From: CAZNHL01 sp964572965 | Lineage (GTDB): Bacteria > Bacteroidota > Bacteroidia > Cytophagales > UBA9547 | Direction: 5' to 3' | Length of the DNA stretch: 64,000 nt | Assembly: GCA_964572965.1 (NCBI GenBank) | Contig: CAZNHL010000002.1 | Span: 62,001 to 126,000, forward strand | In this document: positions 33,972 to 42,911 of the stretch, piece by piece | Position numbering within the stretch: the stretch's first letter is position 1 | Layout: each line of letters begins with the position of its first letter | Made by a program: the position numbers and the translations under genes | The notes under the pieces: model-generated | Databases searched by the model: none | The model's input: the letters and a program-made list of their open reading frames with translations, nothing else | Told to the model about the DNA's origin: nothing

Positions 33972-36900
33972 ATGACCAACGTCTTTGTCTCGATATATTT
34001 ATTTTTTGAAACAAAAAAAGCGCTTTTTTGGACTATCCTACTACTTACTGTAGCTTCTGCTGCATTTCTGGCAGCTCAGATACGCTTTGAAGAAGATATC
34101 ACCAAAGTACTTCCTAAAGACTCTAAAACCAGCAAACTTTCTTTCGTTTTTGAGAACTCTAAGTTTCTTGAAAAAATAGTCCTGACAGTTTCGCTGAAAG
34201 ACAGTAACGCTGCTGCACAACCTGACAGTCTTATTGAATACACCAACTCGCTGGTAGAAACGCTGAACCACAAATACGGTTCATACATTAAAAATATCCA
34301 GCACCAGGTAGACGACAACATGGCAATGAACATGTATGGCGCTATCAGTAACAACATTCCAATTTTCCTGGATGAAGAAGACTACAAAAGTATTGATACA
34401 CTTATCACGGAAAGTAAGTTAAAAACAACGCTGGAAAAAGATTATCAGCAGCTTACCTCTCCTACCGGTATTGTATTTAAGCGCATTATTGCCAACGATC
34501 CGGTTGGAATTTCTATGCTGGGCTTAAAAAAAATGCAAAGCCTGCAGTATGACGATAATTACCAGCTATACAATAACCATATACTGACTAAAGATCAGAA
34601 GCATCTTTTACTTTTCATTGTTCCGGCAAATGCAACCAACGAAACAAACGAAAATGCGAAATTCATTGATGGCCTTAAAAGCACCATTGACAGTCTTTCG
34701 GCAAGCAGCTTTAAAAACTACAAAGCTGAATACTTCGGAGCCACTGCTGTAGCTGTTGACAATGCCAAACAGTTAAGAAAAGATACTTTCCTGACTTTGA
34801 GCATTACCATTATTGGTTTGTTGGTTGTTTTCGGATTTTTCTTCCGCAAGCTAAGCGTCTCTCTCATCATTCTGATTCCTGTCATCTTCGGAGCCATGTT
34901 CTCTCTGGCAATCGTCTACCTGGTCAAAGGAGAGATTTCCATTATTGCCATGGGTGCCGGTTCCATAGTATTGGGTATTGCAGTCAATTATTCGTTGCAC
35001 TTTCTCACACATATGCGTCACCACGATGCTGACATTAAGGAAGTGATCAAGGAATTAACCATTCCAATGACCCTGGGCAGTGCAACTACTGTCGGCGGTT
35101 TCCTTTGCCTTCAGTTTGTGCAGGCTGATATGTTGAAAGACCTCGGGCTTTTTGCTGCTTTCAGTTTAGTTGGCGCGGCATTGTTCTCGCTCATTTTCCT
35201 GCCACATTTAATTAATGGCAGAATCAAAAAAAGCAACTCTAACGAAAAGCTACTGAACAGCATCGGCGCAGGTTTAAGCCCACAGGCCAATAAATTTGTA
35301 ATCTGGATAATTGTTATTTTAACACCGGTTTGGTTCTATTTTGCCAATTATGTTTCCTTCGAAACAGACCTGAAGAAAATGAACTTCATGTCCGAAGAAT
35401 TAAAGATTTCGGAAAGCAACCTGAATAAACTCAATAGTTATACATTACAGTCTGTTTACCTGATTTCTAGTGGTAACAACCTGAATACCGCACTAAACAA
35501 TAATGAAAAGCTGAACTCAAAGCTGAAAGAGCTAAAAGCGAATGGAGTAATCAGTAAATACTCTGGTGTTTCTACCTTGATCATTTCTGAGCAATTACAA
35601 AAGCAGCGTATTGCAAGATGGAATGCTTACTGGACTCCTGAAAAGAAAGCAACTTTGATCAAAAACCTTGNNNNNNNNNNGGCGCTGTGGTTGGTTTTAG
35701 CCCAACTGCTTTTGAGAATTTCAAGACGTTGCTAAATAAAGATTATGGGCTGATTGATCAGGCAGAACTGGAAGATGTCCGCAAAACTTTACTCGACGAT
35801 TATATTTCTGATAAAAAGGGAGTAACTACTGTTATCACACTGGTTAAAGTTAATAAAGGTCAGAAAGAAAAAGTTTATGCCGCATTCTCTGATAAAGAAG
35901 ATGTTGCCATTTTCGACAAGCAATACCTGACACAGAAGTTCATCGAAGTAGTTCAGAATGATTTTACTACCATTGCAACGATCACTTCATGTTTTGTATT
36001 AATCGCTCTGTTGCTGGCTTACGGGCGTATTGAACTGACCCTGATCACCTTCATACCAATGATCATTACCTGGGTATGGATTCTTGGTATTATGGGCTTA
36101 CTGGGCATTAAGTTCAACATTGTCAATATCATCATTTCTACGTTCATTTTTGGCCTCGGCGACGACTACAGTATTTTCGTCATGGACGGCCTTCTTGAAA
36201 AATATAAAACAGGAACGAACAAAATAGCGTCTTTCCGTACTTCTATTGTACTTTCTGCTGTAACCACCATTCTTGGCCTTGGTGTATTGATATTTGCTTC
36301 TCACCCTGCATTGAAATCAATTGCAGCCATATCAATCATTGGTATCGGTTGTGTATTGCTGGTTTCGCAAACAATGGTGCCTTTCCTTTTCAAAATATTT
36401 ATATCTGACAGAACAGAGAAAGGACTTAGCCCGATAACATTCTTTGGCTTACTTAAATCAGCTTTTGCATTCTACTATTTCTTTTTGGGATGTATTCTTT
36501 TAACACTTGCAGGCTTTATTCTTACTAAGCTGATACCTGTAGGCCGCAAGCAATGCAAATACGCATATCACTGGATTTTAGCTCACTTCAGCTGTTCTCT
36601 TATTTACATCATGATGAACGTGAAGAAAAACATATTCCATCCATTGGGAAGGTCTATTGTGTACAACTTAGCTAAGGGAACTGAAACTCAAAAGTACATC
36701 AGGAATCCGGACAAAGAAGATTTTAGTAAACCGGCTGTTATCATTGCCAACCACCAGTCATTCCTTGACATTTTATTGATGGTGATGATTAGCCCTAAAG
36801 TTGTACTGGTAACCAGCGACTGGGTATGGAATTCGCCATTCTTTGGTGCAGCAGTAAGGATGGCTGATTATTTCCCTGCCAAAGATGGTGCAGAAGCAGG

Positions 36901-37894
36901 CTTAGAGAAACTGGAACAAAAAGTAAAAGAAGGTTATTCGATTGTTATTTTCCCGGAAGGTACTCGCTCTGTAGACGGAAAAATTGCCCGGTTCCACAAA
37001 GGAGCTTTCCTGTTGGCAGAAAAGCTCAATCTGGATATCCTGCCAATCGTGATTCATGGCACGGCAGAAACAATGACAAAGGGCGATTTCCTGTTGAAAG
37101 ACGGAACAATTACACTTAAGTTTTTGCCAAGAATTACTCCGGAGAACAAAGAGTTTGGTAATACTTATTCTGAAAGAGCTAAACTGATCGGACGTTATTT
37201 CCGCACTCAATACGCAGAACTTTCGCAGGAAATTGAAACAGTAAAATACTTCCGTAAACCATTAATCAGCAACTACATCTATAAAGGTGCTATTCTTGAG
37301 TGGTATATGAGAATAAAAATTGCTTTGGAAGACAATTACAAATACTTTAATGAAGAGGTACCCACGCAAGGCAAAATCCTTGATATCGGCTGTGGCTATG
37401 GTTTCCTCAGCTATATGCTTCATTTTACTTCCAATGACAGAGACATCACCGGTGTAGATTATGATCAGGAGAAAATAGCAACAGCACAGCACAGTTATCT
37501 TCGCTCTGACAGAATCAGATTCTTTGCTTCTGACATTCTAAAGTTTAATTTTGAAACTTATAATTGCATTATAATAAGCGATGTGCTTCATTACCTTCAA
37601 CCCGACGATCAATTAAAAGTACTGGAGAAATGCCATGCCAGCTTACTACCTGGTGGTAAACTGATTATCAGAGACGGGAACAAAGATTTGAAGAACAGAC
37701 ATAAAGGCACAGAATTGTCTGAATTTATGTCAACGAAAGTGGTTAATTTTAACCAGACAAAATCAGAAGGATTGTTCTTTTTATCAGCAGAAACAATCAA
37801 AAACTTTGCATCCCAACATCAGATGAGTGCAAAAATCAAAGATGAAACTAAACTGACTTCCAATATTACTTTTGTATTGGAAAAAGAAGCGTAA
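33972..37894 (+). CDS. MMPL transporter / PlsC acyltransferase / methyltransferase fusion, crossed by an assembly gap
   Basis: One gene broken by ten N at 35671-35680. The left part (from ATG 33972) is an MMPL/RND exporter: a periplasmic N-terminal loop, then a helix bundle (LSITIIGLLVVFGFFF, MGAGSIVLGIAVNYSLHFLTH). The right part resumes with GAVVGFSPTAFENF and the second RND half (GLGDDYSIFVMDGLLEKY). After it comes a lysophospholipid acyltransferase domain (NHQSFLD at 36748; FPEGTRS at about 36952), then a SAM methyltransferase (LDIGCGYG near 37380). The halves are in different frames because ten N is not the true length; any insert of 2 modulo 3 (for example a one-base overlap) restores one frame. 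Trifunctional proteins of this layout recur in flexirubin and aryl-polyene clusters. Likely inner-membrane, moving the lipid pigment outward. Confidence 0.85.
35671..35680. other. Assembly gap (10 N) inside the MMPL fusion gene
   Basis: Ten N separate AAAAACCTTG from GGCGCTGTGG. The reading frame changes across them, so their number is a placeholder. Sharing one G (…CTTGGCGCT…) gives K-N-L-G-A-V-V-G-F in frame, so the contigs may nearly abut; a small insert of 2, 5 or 8 bases would also fit. Confidence 0.95.
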
Positions 37895-37937
37895 TCTAAA
37901 AGAGACATTAATTAAAATAACACATACACAGCTAGAA

Positions 37938-39452
37938 ATGAGCGAGTTTGATTTTGTAATTGTAGGAAGTGGGCTTGGAGGACTGGCTTGTGGTGCCATT
38001 CTTGGGAAACACGGCTACAAAGTCCTGATACTGGAAAAAAACAAACAAATTGGAGGTAACCTGCAAACATTTGCCCGTGACAAAGTAATTTTTGATTCGG
38101 GAGTTCACTATTTGGGAGGTATGGAAAAGGGACAAAACCTTTACCAGTTCTTCAAATACCTTGAGGTAATGGACAGTCTTAAAATCCAGAAACTCAATGA
38201 GGAGGCTTTTGACAAAATCATTTTTGGTGACGACGAAACTGAGTATTGCTACGCTCAGGGCTATGACAAATTCATAGAAGTACTTTCAAATCAATTCCCT
38301 GAAGATAGAGAAGCAATCATCAAATATTGTGATGTTATTAAAGACTGCTGTACAAAATTCCCTTTGTACAACCTGAGTACCGAAAGTAACTCACATTTTG
38401 AATCAAATGAGAGCTTAAGCACAGACACTAAAACGTTTATTGAGTCTATTACTCAAAACGAAAAACTAAGAGCTGTACTTGGTGGCAATAACCCTCTTTA
38501 TGCAGGTATTGCTGATAAAACGCCATTGTATGTACACGCTTTGATTCTGAACAGCTATATCGAAAGTTCATACAGATGTATTGACGGAGGTTCCCAGATT
38601 TCGCGTGCGTTGCATAAGCTTATCAAAAAAAATGGTGGTGAAATAAAAAAACATCAGGACGTTAAGCGTTTTGTGGTAGAGGACGGAATAGTAACTCACG
38701 TAGAAACCAAACTGGGTGAAAAGTTCTACGGAAAAAATTTCATATCCAACATCCATCCGTCTGTGACGCTGGACATGACTCCGACTGAAAAAATCAGACC
38801 TGCATTCAGACACCGCATTCATAGTCTTGAAAACTCTGTTTCTGCATTTGTGATCAATGCAGTAATGAAAGAAGATGCATTCCCATACCTTGACCATAAC
38901 TACTATTCTTATGAAGGTACCAATGTATGGGATACAATGAATTATACAGAAGAAACATGGCCACGTGGCTATGCCTTCTTCAACTCAGCTCATTCTAAAT
39001 CTACCACATGGTCAGAAGGAATTACCCTAATGGCTTACATGTATCATGATGAAGTAAAAGAATGGGAAAACACCTTCAACATGGCTGGCTATGAGGAAGA
39101 CAGAGGTAAGAGCTATGAGGAATTCAAAAAGAGAAAAGCCGAAAAACTGCTCGACCAGGTAGAAAAGAAATTCCCTGGTATCCGCAATGCCATCAAATCA
39201 TACTATACTTCTACCCCGCTGACATTTAAAGACTATATAGGCACTACTGACGGCTCTATGTACGGAGTAGTAAAAGATTATAAAGATCCGCTGAAAACAT
39301 TTATTACACCAAAAACAAAAGTACCAAACCTTTTCCTTACAGGACAAAATCTGAACCTTCATGGTATTTTAGGGGTTACTGTAAGTGCCTTCGTTACCTG
39401 TTTTGAATTCGTGGATCAGCATAAATTAATTGAAGAGGTTAGAAATGCTTAA
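37938..39452 (+). CDS. Phytoene-desaturase-like (CrtI family) FAD oxidoreductase
   Basis: 504 residues from ATG 37938; a longer in-frame start at 37872 lies inside the upstream gene. The FAD motif VIVGSGLGGLACGAIL is followed by GGNLQTFARDKVIFDSGVHYLGG. The C-terminal CrtI-family block is VPNLFLTGQNLNLHGILGVTVSA. It is of the CrtI/carotenoid isomerase type, distinct from the crtI gene of the carotenoid cluster at 60038. In a polyene pathway it may desaturate, isomerise or oxidise the conjugated chain. It overlaps the next gene by 8 bp. Confidence 0.88.
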   Translation: MSEFDFVIVGSGLGGLACGAILGKHGYKVLILEKNKQIGGNLQTFARDKVIFDSGVHYLGGMEKGQNLYQFFKYLEVMDSLKIQKLNEEAFDKIIFGDDETEYCYAQGYDKFIEVLSNQFPEDREAIIKYCDVIKDCCTKFPLYNLSTESNSHFESNESLSTDTKTFIESITQNEKLRAVLGGNNPLYAGIADKTPLYVHALILNSYIESSYRCIDGGSQISRALHKLIKKNGGEIKKHQDVKRFVVEDGIVTHVETKLGEKFYGKNFISNIHPSVTLDMTPTEKIRPAFRHRIHSLENSVSAFVINAVMKEDAFPYLDHNYYSYEGTNVWDTMNYTEETWPRGYAFFNSAHSKSTTWSEGITLMAYMYHDEVKEWENTFNMAGYEEDRGKSYEEFKKRKAEKLLDQVEKKFPGIRNAIKSYYTSTPLTFKDYIGTTDGSMYGVVKDYKDPLKTFITPKTKVPNLFLTGQNLNLHGILGVTVSAFVTCFEFVDQHKLIEEVRNA

Positions 39453-41109
39453 AAAAATCACCAAAGTATTATTATGGCTTGCAGGAAGTATTGCTGTGCT
39501 ATTTCTGGCATTAGTAATCTACCTGGCTTGCGTTGCAATCATGTATCCGCCGGATGTTAGTCAGGAGAAAGACTACACCTTACTGGAACGCATGGAAGTT
39601 GCTCCCGACTACTACCAGCTTGGCCGTAGCTGGTTTCGCAAAAGCAACAGCGGGCTTTGGGAATTATATGCCGAAGGTTCTCCATACGAAAGAGGCGTGA
39701 TTATTGGAAAACTGACCAAAGAGCTTGTTATCAAACAGGAAGATGCTTTTCATGACCAGATCTGCCAGATGGTGCCTTCCCGCTTCTACAGATCATTCCT
39801 GAAATACTGTATTGGCTGGTTCAATCGTGACCTCGACGACAATGTGCCTCTTGAAAACCAATTAGAAATTTACGGTATCTCTCAGTCTGCTTCACCACAG
39901 TATGAATACATTGGCTCTAACTACCAGCGTATCATGAACTACCATGCGGCCCATGATATTGGCCACGCATTACAAAACCTCGCTTTGGTAGGCTGTACAT
40001 CTTTTGCAACCTGGAATGGCCGTTCAGCAGACAGTAGCCTGATTATCGGCAGAAACTTTGACTTCTATGTAGGTGACAAATTCGCTGAAGATAAAATAGT
40101 AGAATTTCTTCGTCCAGACAAAGGTTATCCATTTGCCATGATTACCTGGGGAGGCATGACGGGCGTTACTTCAGGCATGAACCTGAAAGGTGTTACAGTA
40201 ACAATCAATGCAGCAAAATCACTGATCCCTTCCGGTTCTGCCATGCCAATTGCTTTGCTGGCCCGTCATATTCTGCAATATGCTTCTAATATTGATGAAG
40301 CCATAAAAATTGCGAATGACTACCACACATTTGTTTCTGAATCAATCATGGTAGGTTCTGCAGCAGATAATCAAACTGTTCTAATTGAAAAAACACCGGA
40401 GCAGATTGCTGTTGTAAAACCTGTTCCGAATCAAAACTACATGATCTGTACCAACCACTATCAAAGTGATTTGTACAAAAATGACACCTACAATCAGGAA
40501 CAGATCAAGTCAAGCGCCTCTGTATACCGCTACAAACGTATGCAGGAATTACTTGACAATACACCTAAGAACTCTGTAGAGCAAACAATTGCCATCCTCC
40601 GCGACCAGAAAGGATTGAAAGGAAGCAATATTGGTATGGGTAACGAAAAAGCCGTTAATCAGCTAATTGCACACCATTCTATTGTATTTGAGCCTCAAAA
40701 AGGATTAATGTGGATTTCTACTTCACCATGGCAGCTTGGCGAATACGTAGCCTATGACCTTAACAAAATATTCAGTGAACCTTCACCAAAAATTGGCGCT
40801 GATATTACAACAGTACGGTTAAAAGTACAGCCCGACAGCTTTTTACAAACACCTGACTTCCAGAACTTCCTCACTTTCAGACAACTTAAAACTGACCTGA
40901 AAGCGGGTAAAGAAGTTGACCTGCAAGCACTTATAACTTCTAACCCTGAATATTACGACACTTACGTACTGGCAGGGAATGCAGCTTTCAGCAACAAAGA
41001 CCTTAAGGCTGCAAAAGGCTTTTATCAGACAGCGTTGACTAAAGAAATTGCAACGCAGGGAGAAAAAACATATATAGAAAATCAGCTCAAAAAATGTGAC
41101 GCTAAATGA
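39445..41109 (+). CDS. C45-family (acyltransferase-type) Ntn hydrolase
   Basis: 554 residues from ATG 39445. One N-terminal membrane helix (LWLAGSIAVLFLALVIYLACV) comes first, then a core of the acyl-CoA:6-aminopenicillanate acyltransferase type. The self-cleavage site fits Gly-Cys (LALVGCTSFATWNG, Cys about residue 185), and NFDFYVGD follows with the substrate-side Asp. The last 90 residues are not part of the Ntn core and include a TPR-like end (AGNAAFSNKDLKAAKGFYQTAL). Family members form or break amide/ester bonds. In this cluster it is a candidate for joining the polyene acid to its alcohol; this is inference. It overlaps AcpS by 4 bp (ATGA). Confidence 0.85.
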   Translation: MLKKITKVLLWLAGSIAVLFLALVIYLACVAIMYPPDVSQEKDYTLLERMEVAPDYYQLGRSWFRKSNSGLWELYAEGSPYERGVIIGKLTKELVIKQEDAFHDQICQMVPSRFYRSFLKYCIGWFNRDLDDNVPLENQLEIYGISQSASPQYEYIGSNYQRIMNYHAAHDIGHALQNLALVGCTSFATWNGRSADSSLIIGRNFDFYVGDKFAEDKIVEFLRPDKGYPFAMITWGGMTGVTSGMNLKGVTVTINAAKSLIPSGSAMPIALLARHILQYASNIDEAIKIANDYHTFVSESIMVGSAADNQTVLIEKTPEQIAVVKPVPNQNYMICTNHYQSDLYKNDTYNQEQIKSSASVYRYKRMQELLDNTPKNSVEQTIAILRDQKGLKGSNIGMGNEKAVNQLIAHHSIVFEPQKGLMWISTSPWQLGEYVAYDLNKIFSEPSPKIGADITTVRLKVQPDSFLQTPDFQNFLTFRQLKTDLKAGKEVDLQALITSNPEYYDTYVLAGNAAFSNKDLKAAKGFYQTALTKEIATQGEKTYIENQLKKCDAK

Positions 41110-41480
41110 TAGCAGGCATAGGCACTGATATTGTTGAAGTAGAACGTATAGCCAATAAGCTTGTCAAAGCAAACGGCTTTAAAAACCTGGTTTTCTCTAA
41201 AGCTGAAATCGCTTACTGCGAAAGTAAAACCAATAAGGCAGAGCATTTTGCTGCAAGATTCGCGGCAAAAGAAGCTTTCCTGAAAGCCATTGGCACCGGG
41301 CTTTCTATTGAATTTGATCTGAATGAAATAGAAGTCCTTAACAAAGAAAGCGGCCAGCCTTATTTTCGTTTTTCAGACGGACTTCAAAGTTGGCTGGCAA
41401 CCAAAGGCTATAAAAATATTTTAGTAAGTATAAGCCATACAAAATCAATGGCCTCTGCTTATGTTGTTGTCGAGATTTAA
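41106..41480 (+). CDS. acpS: Holo-ACP synthase
   Basis: 124 residues with both AcpS signatures: MIAGIGTDIVEVERIANK (metal-binding Asp) and FAARFAAKEAFLKAIGTG (Glu of the active site). It moves the 4'-phosphopantetheine arm from CoA to ACP Ser. Its 4-bp overlap with the Ntn hydrolase and its place in the operon suggest it activates the two ACPs at 19448 and 24536. A separate housekeeping AcpS may exist elsewhere. Confidence 0.96.
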   Translation: MIAGIGTDIVEVERIANKLVKANGFKNLVFSKAEIAYCESKTNKAEHFAARFAAKEAFLKAIGTGLSIEFDLNEIEVLNKESGQPYFRFSDGLQSWLATKGYKNILVSISHTKSMASAYVVVEI

Positions 41481-41491
41481 GACATAAGACA

Positions 41492-41551
41492 ATAGACTTT
41501 AGATTTTTAGACATCACTTCTAATATCTAAAATCTGCTGTCTAAAATCTAT
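41492..41551. repeat. A/T-rich intergenic repeat with inverted TAGA-type words
   Basis: Between acpS and the ligase gene, TCTAAAATCT occurs twice (41526-41535 and 41540-41549), and its near-complement AGATTTTTAGA occurs at 41501-41511. Together they could fold into a loose hairpin. It may be a small dispersed repeat: similar A/T words (GAAAGATT, AAAGATT) occur at 54166-54189 and 56201-56225. Confidence 0.4.
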
Positions 41552-41559
41552 CATAAAAG

Positions 41560-42861
41560 ATGTTCATTCCGGAAATAGAAAAACAAACACCTGAACAAAT
41601 CAGGCAATACCAGGCACAGAAACTACAGGAGCAACTTCTGTACCTGCAGGCCAATTCCCCTTTTTATAAGAAGCTATTCAACGAACATCATATTGACATC
41701 AGCCAGATTAAAACTCTGGACGACCTGACCCAAATCCCTCCTACCACTAAACTCGATTTGCAGGAGCAGAACTGGGAGTTTCTTTGTGTTGACAAAAAAC
41801 AGATAGCAGACTATACAACTACTTCCGGAACTTCGGGCAGACCGGTAACTATTGCTCTGACTGATAAAGACGTTGACAGACTTTCATATAACGAATATAT
41901 TTCATTTGCATGCGCCAACGGGACCGCTGACGACACTTACCAGCTCATGGTAACTATTGACAGGCAGTTTATGGCCGGCATGGCCTACTGGCAGGGATTG
42001 AGACAATTAGGCGCAAGTGTGATCCGTACAGGTCCGGCTACGCCAGCTTTGCAGTGGGAAAGTATTCTCCGCTATGAGCCAACAACCATTGTTGCTGTTC
42101 CTTCCTTTATCGTAAAGCTAATTGATTACGCTAAAGAACATGGCATTGACCTTGCAAACTCTTCTGTAAAAAAGGCGGTTTGTATCGGTGAAAATATCAG
42201 AAATCAGAATTTCACACTGAATAAGCTGGGTGAAAAAATAGTTTCTCAGTGGAACCTGCAATTGTTCTCCACTTATGCTTCTACAGAAATGCAGACAGCA
42301 TTTACAGAATGTGAACACGGTAAAGGCGGCCATCACCACCCCGACTTGCTTATTGTTGAGTTTCTGGATGAAAACAACCAACCTGTTAAAGAAGGAGAAA
42401 CAGGTAAACTAACCATCACTAATCTTGGTGTTGAAGGCATGCCTCTGCTTCGCTACAAAACAGGAGATTTATGCACTTATTACTACGACAAATGTGCTTG
42501 TGGCAGAAACACCCTGCGCGTGAGTCCGGTAATAGGCCGCAAAAACCAGATGATCAAATACAAGGGAACAACGATTTTCCCTCAGGCAATTTTTGACCTG
42601 TTACAAGGAATTACCGAAGTACAGGATTATGTATTGGAAGTACGCCTGAACGATTTTGAGACAGATGAAGTAATCCTTTATCTGGCTGTTATTACTCCTA
42701 CTGATGAATTCAAAGACAAAATACGTTCTCAGATCCAGTCAAAATTACGCGTAGTACCACAAATTCATTATACTACTTTACCTGAAATCCTGAAAATGCA
42801 AATGCCACCTGAAAAAAGGAAACCAAGCAAATTTTTGGATAACAGGGTTTTAAGTTCATAA
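41560..42861 (+). CDS. Phenylacetate-CoA ligase-like AMP-binding enzyme
   Basis: 433 residues, of the PaaK branch of ANL enzymes. The ATP-binding loop is TTSGTSGRPVTIALT, followed by YASTEMQTAFTECEHGKGGHHHPDLLIVEF. A Cys-rich loop CTYYYDKCACGRN fits the Zn-binding insert seen in PaaK-like proteins, and the C-terminal hinge (PVIGRKNQMIKYKGTTIFPQAI) is typical. Here it probably activates 4-coumarate and loads it onto CoA or ACP as the polyene starter. It is the last gene before a bidirectional terminator. Confidence 0.9.
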   Translation: MFIPEIEKQTPEQIRQYQAQKLQEQLLYLQANSPFYKKLFNEHHIDISQIKTLDDLTQIPPTTKLDLQEQNWEFLCVDKKQIADYTTTSGTSGRPVTIALTDKDVDRLSYNEYISFACANGTADDTYQLMVTIDRQFMAGMAYWQGLRQLGASVIRTGPATPALQWESILRYEPTTIVAVPSFIVKLIDYAKEHGIDLANSSVKKAVCIGENIRNQNFTLNKLGEKIVSQWNLQLFSTYASTEMQTAFTECEHGKGGHHHPDLLIVEFLDENNQPVKEGETGKLTITNLGVEGMPLLRYKTGDLCTYYYDKCACGRNTLRVSPVIGRKNQMIKYKGTTIFPQAIFDLLQGITEVQDYVLEVRLNDFETDEVILYLAVITPTDEFKDKIRSQIQSKLRVVPQIHYTTLPEILKMQMPPEKRKPSKFLDNRVLSS

Positions 42862-42896
42862 AAAAAGGGAGCGGTTTAAAATCGCTCCCTTTTTTT
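42860..42896. terminator. Bidirectional terminator at the end of the pigment cluster
   Basis: A 14-bp stem (42860-42873 with 42883-42896) has a GC-rich GGGAGCG/CGCTCCC core and a 9-base loop. A7 and T7 runs make it work in both directions, for the ligase gene and for the convergent DUF3857 gene. Confidence 0.93.
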
Positions 42897-42911
42897 ATGA
42901 ACTTGTTTTTA

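Noticed and set aside
35687..35735. A GTG at 35687 could be taken as the start of a separate acyltransferase-methyltransferase protein, and the frame of the left half runs on to 35735 as a stray tail
   Set aside because: The codons before GTG (GGC GCT) continue the same frame up to the N run, the sequence resumes mid-domain in the MMPL part, and the left-frame tail after the N is not similar to the family. Both come from a false gap length.
41492..41551. The A/T repeat before the ligase gene as an intrinsic terminator
   Set aside because: The arms are imperfect with no GC core, and there is no T run at the expected position. The ligase gene continues the operon without a visible new promoter.
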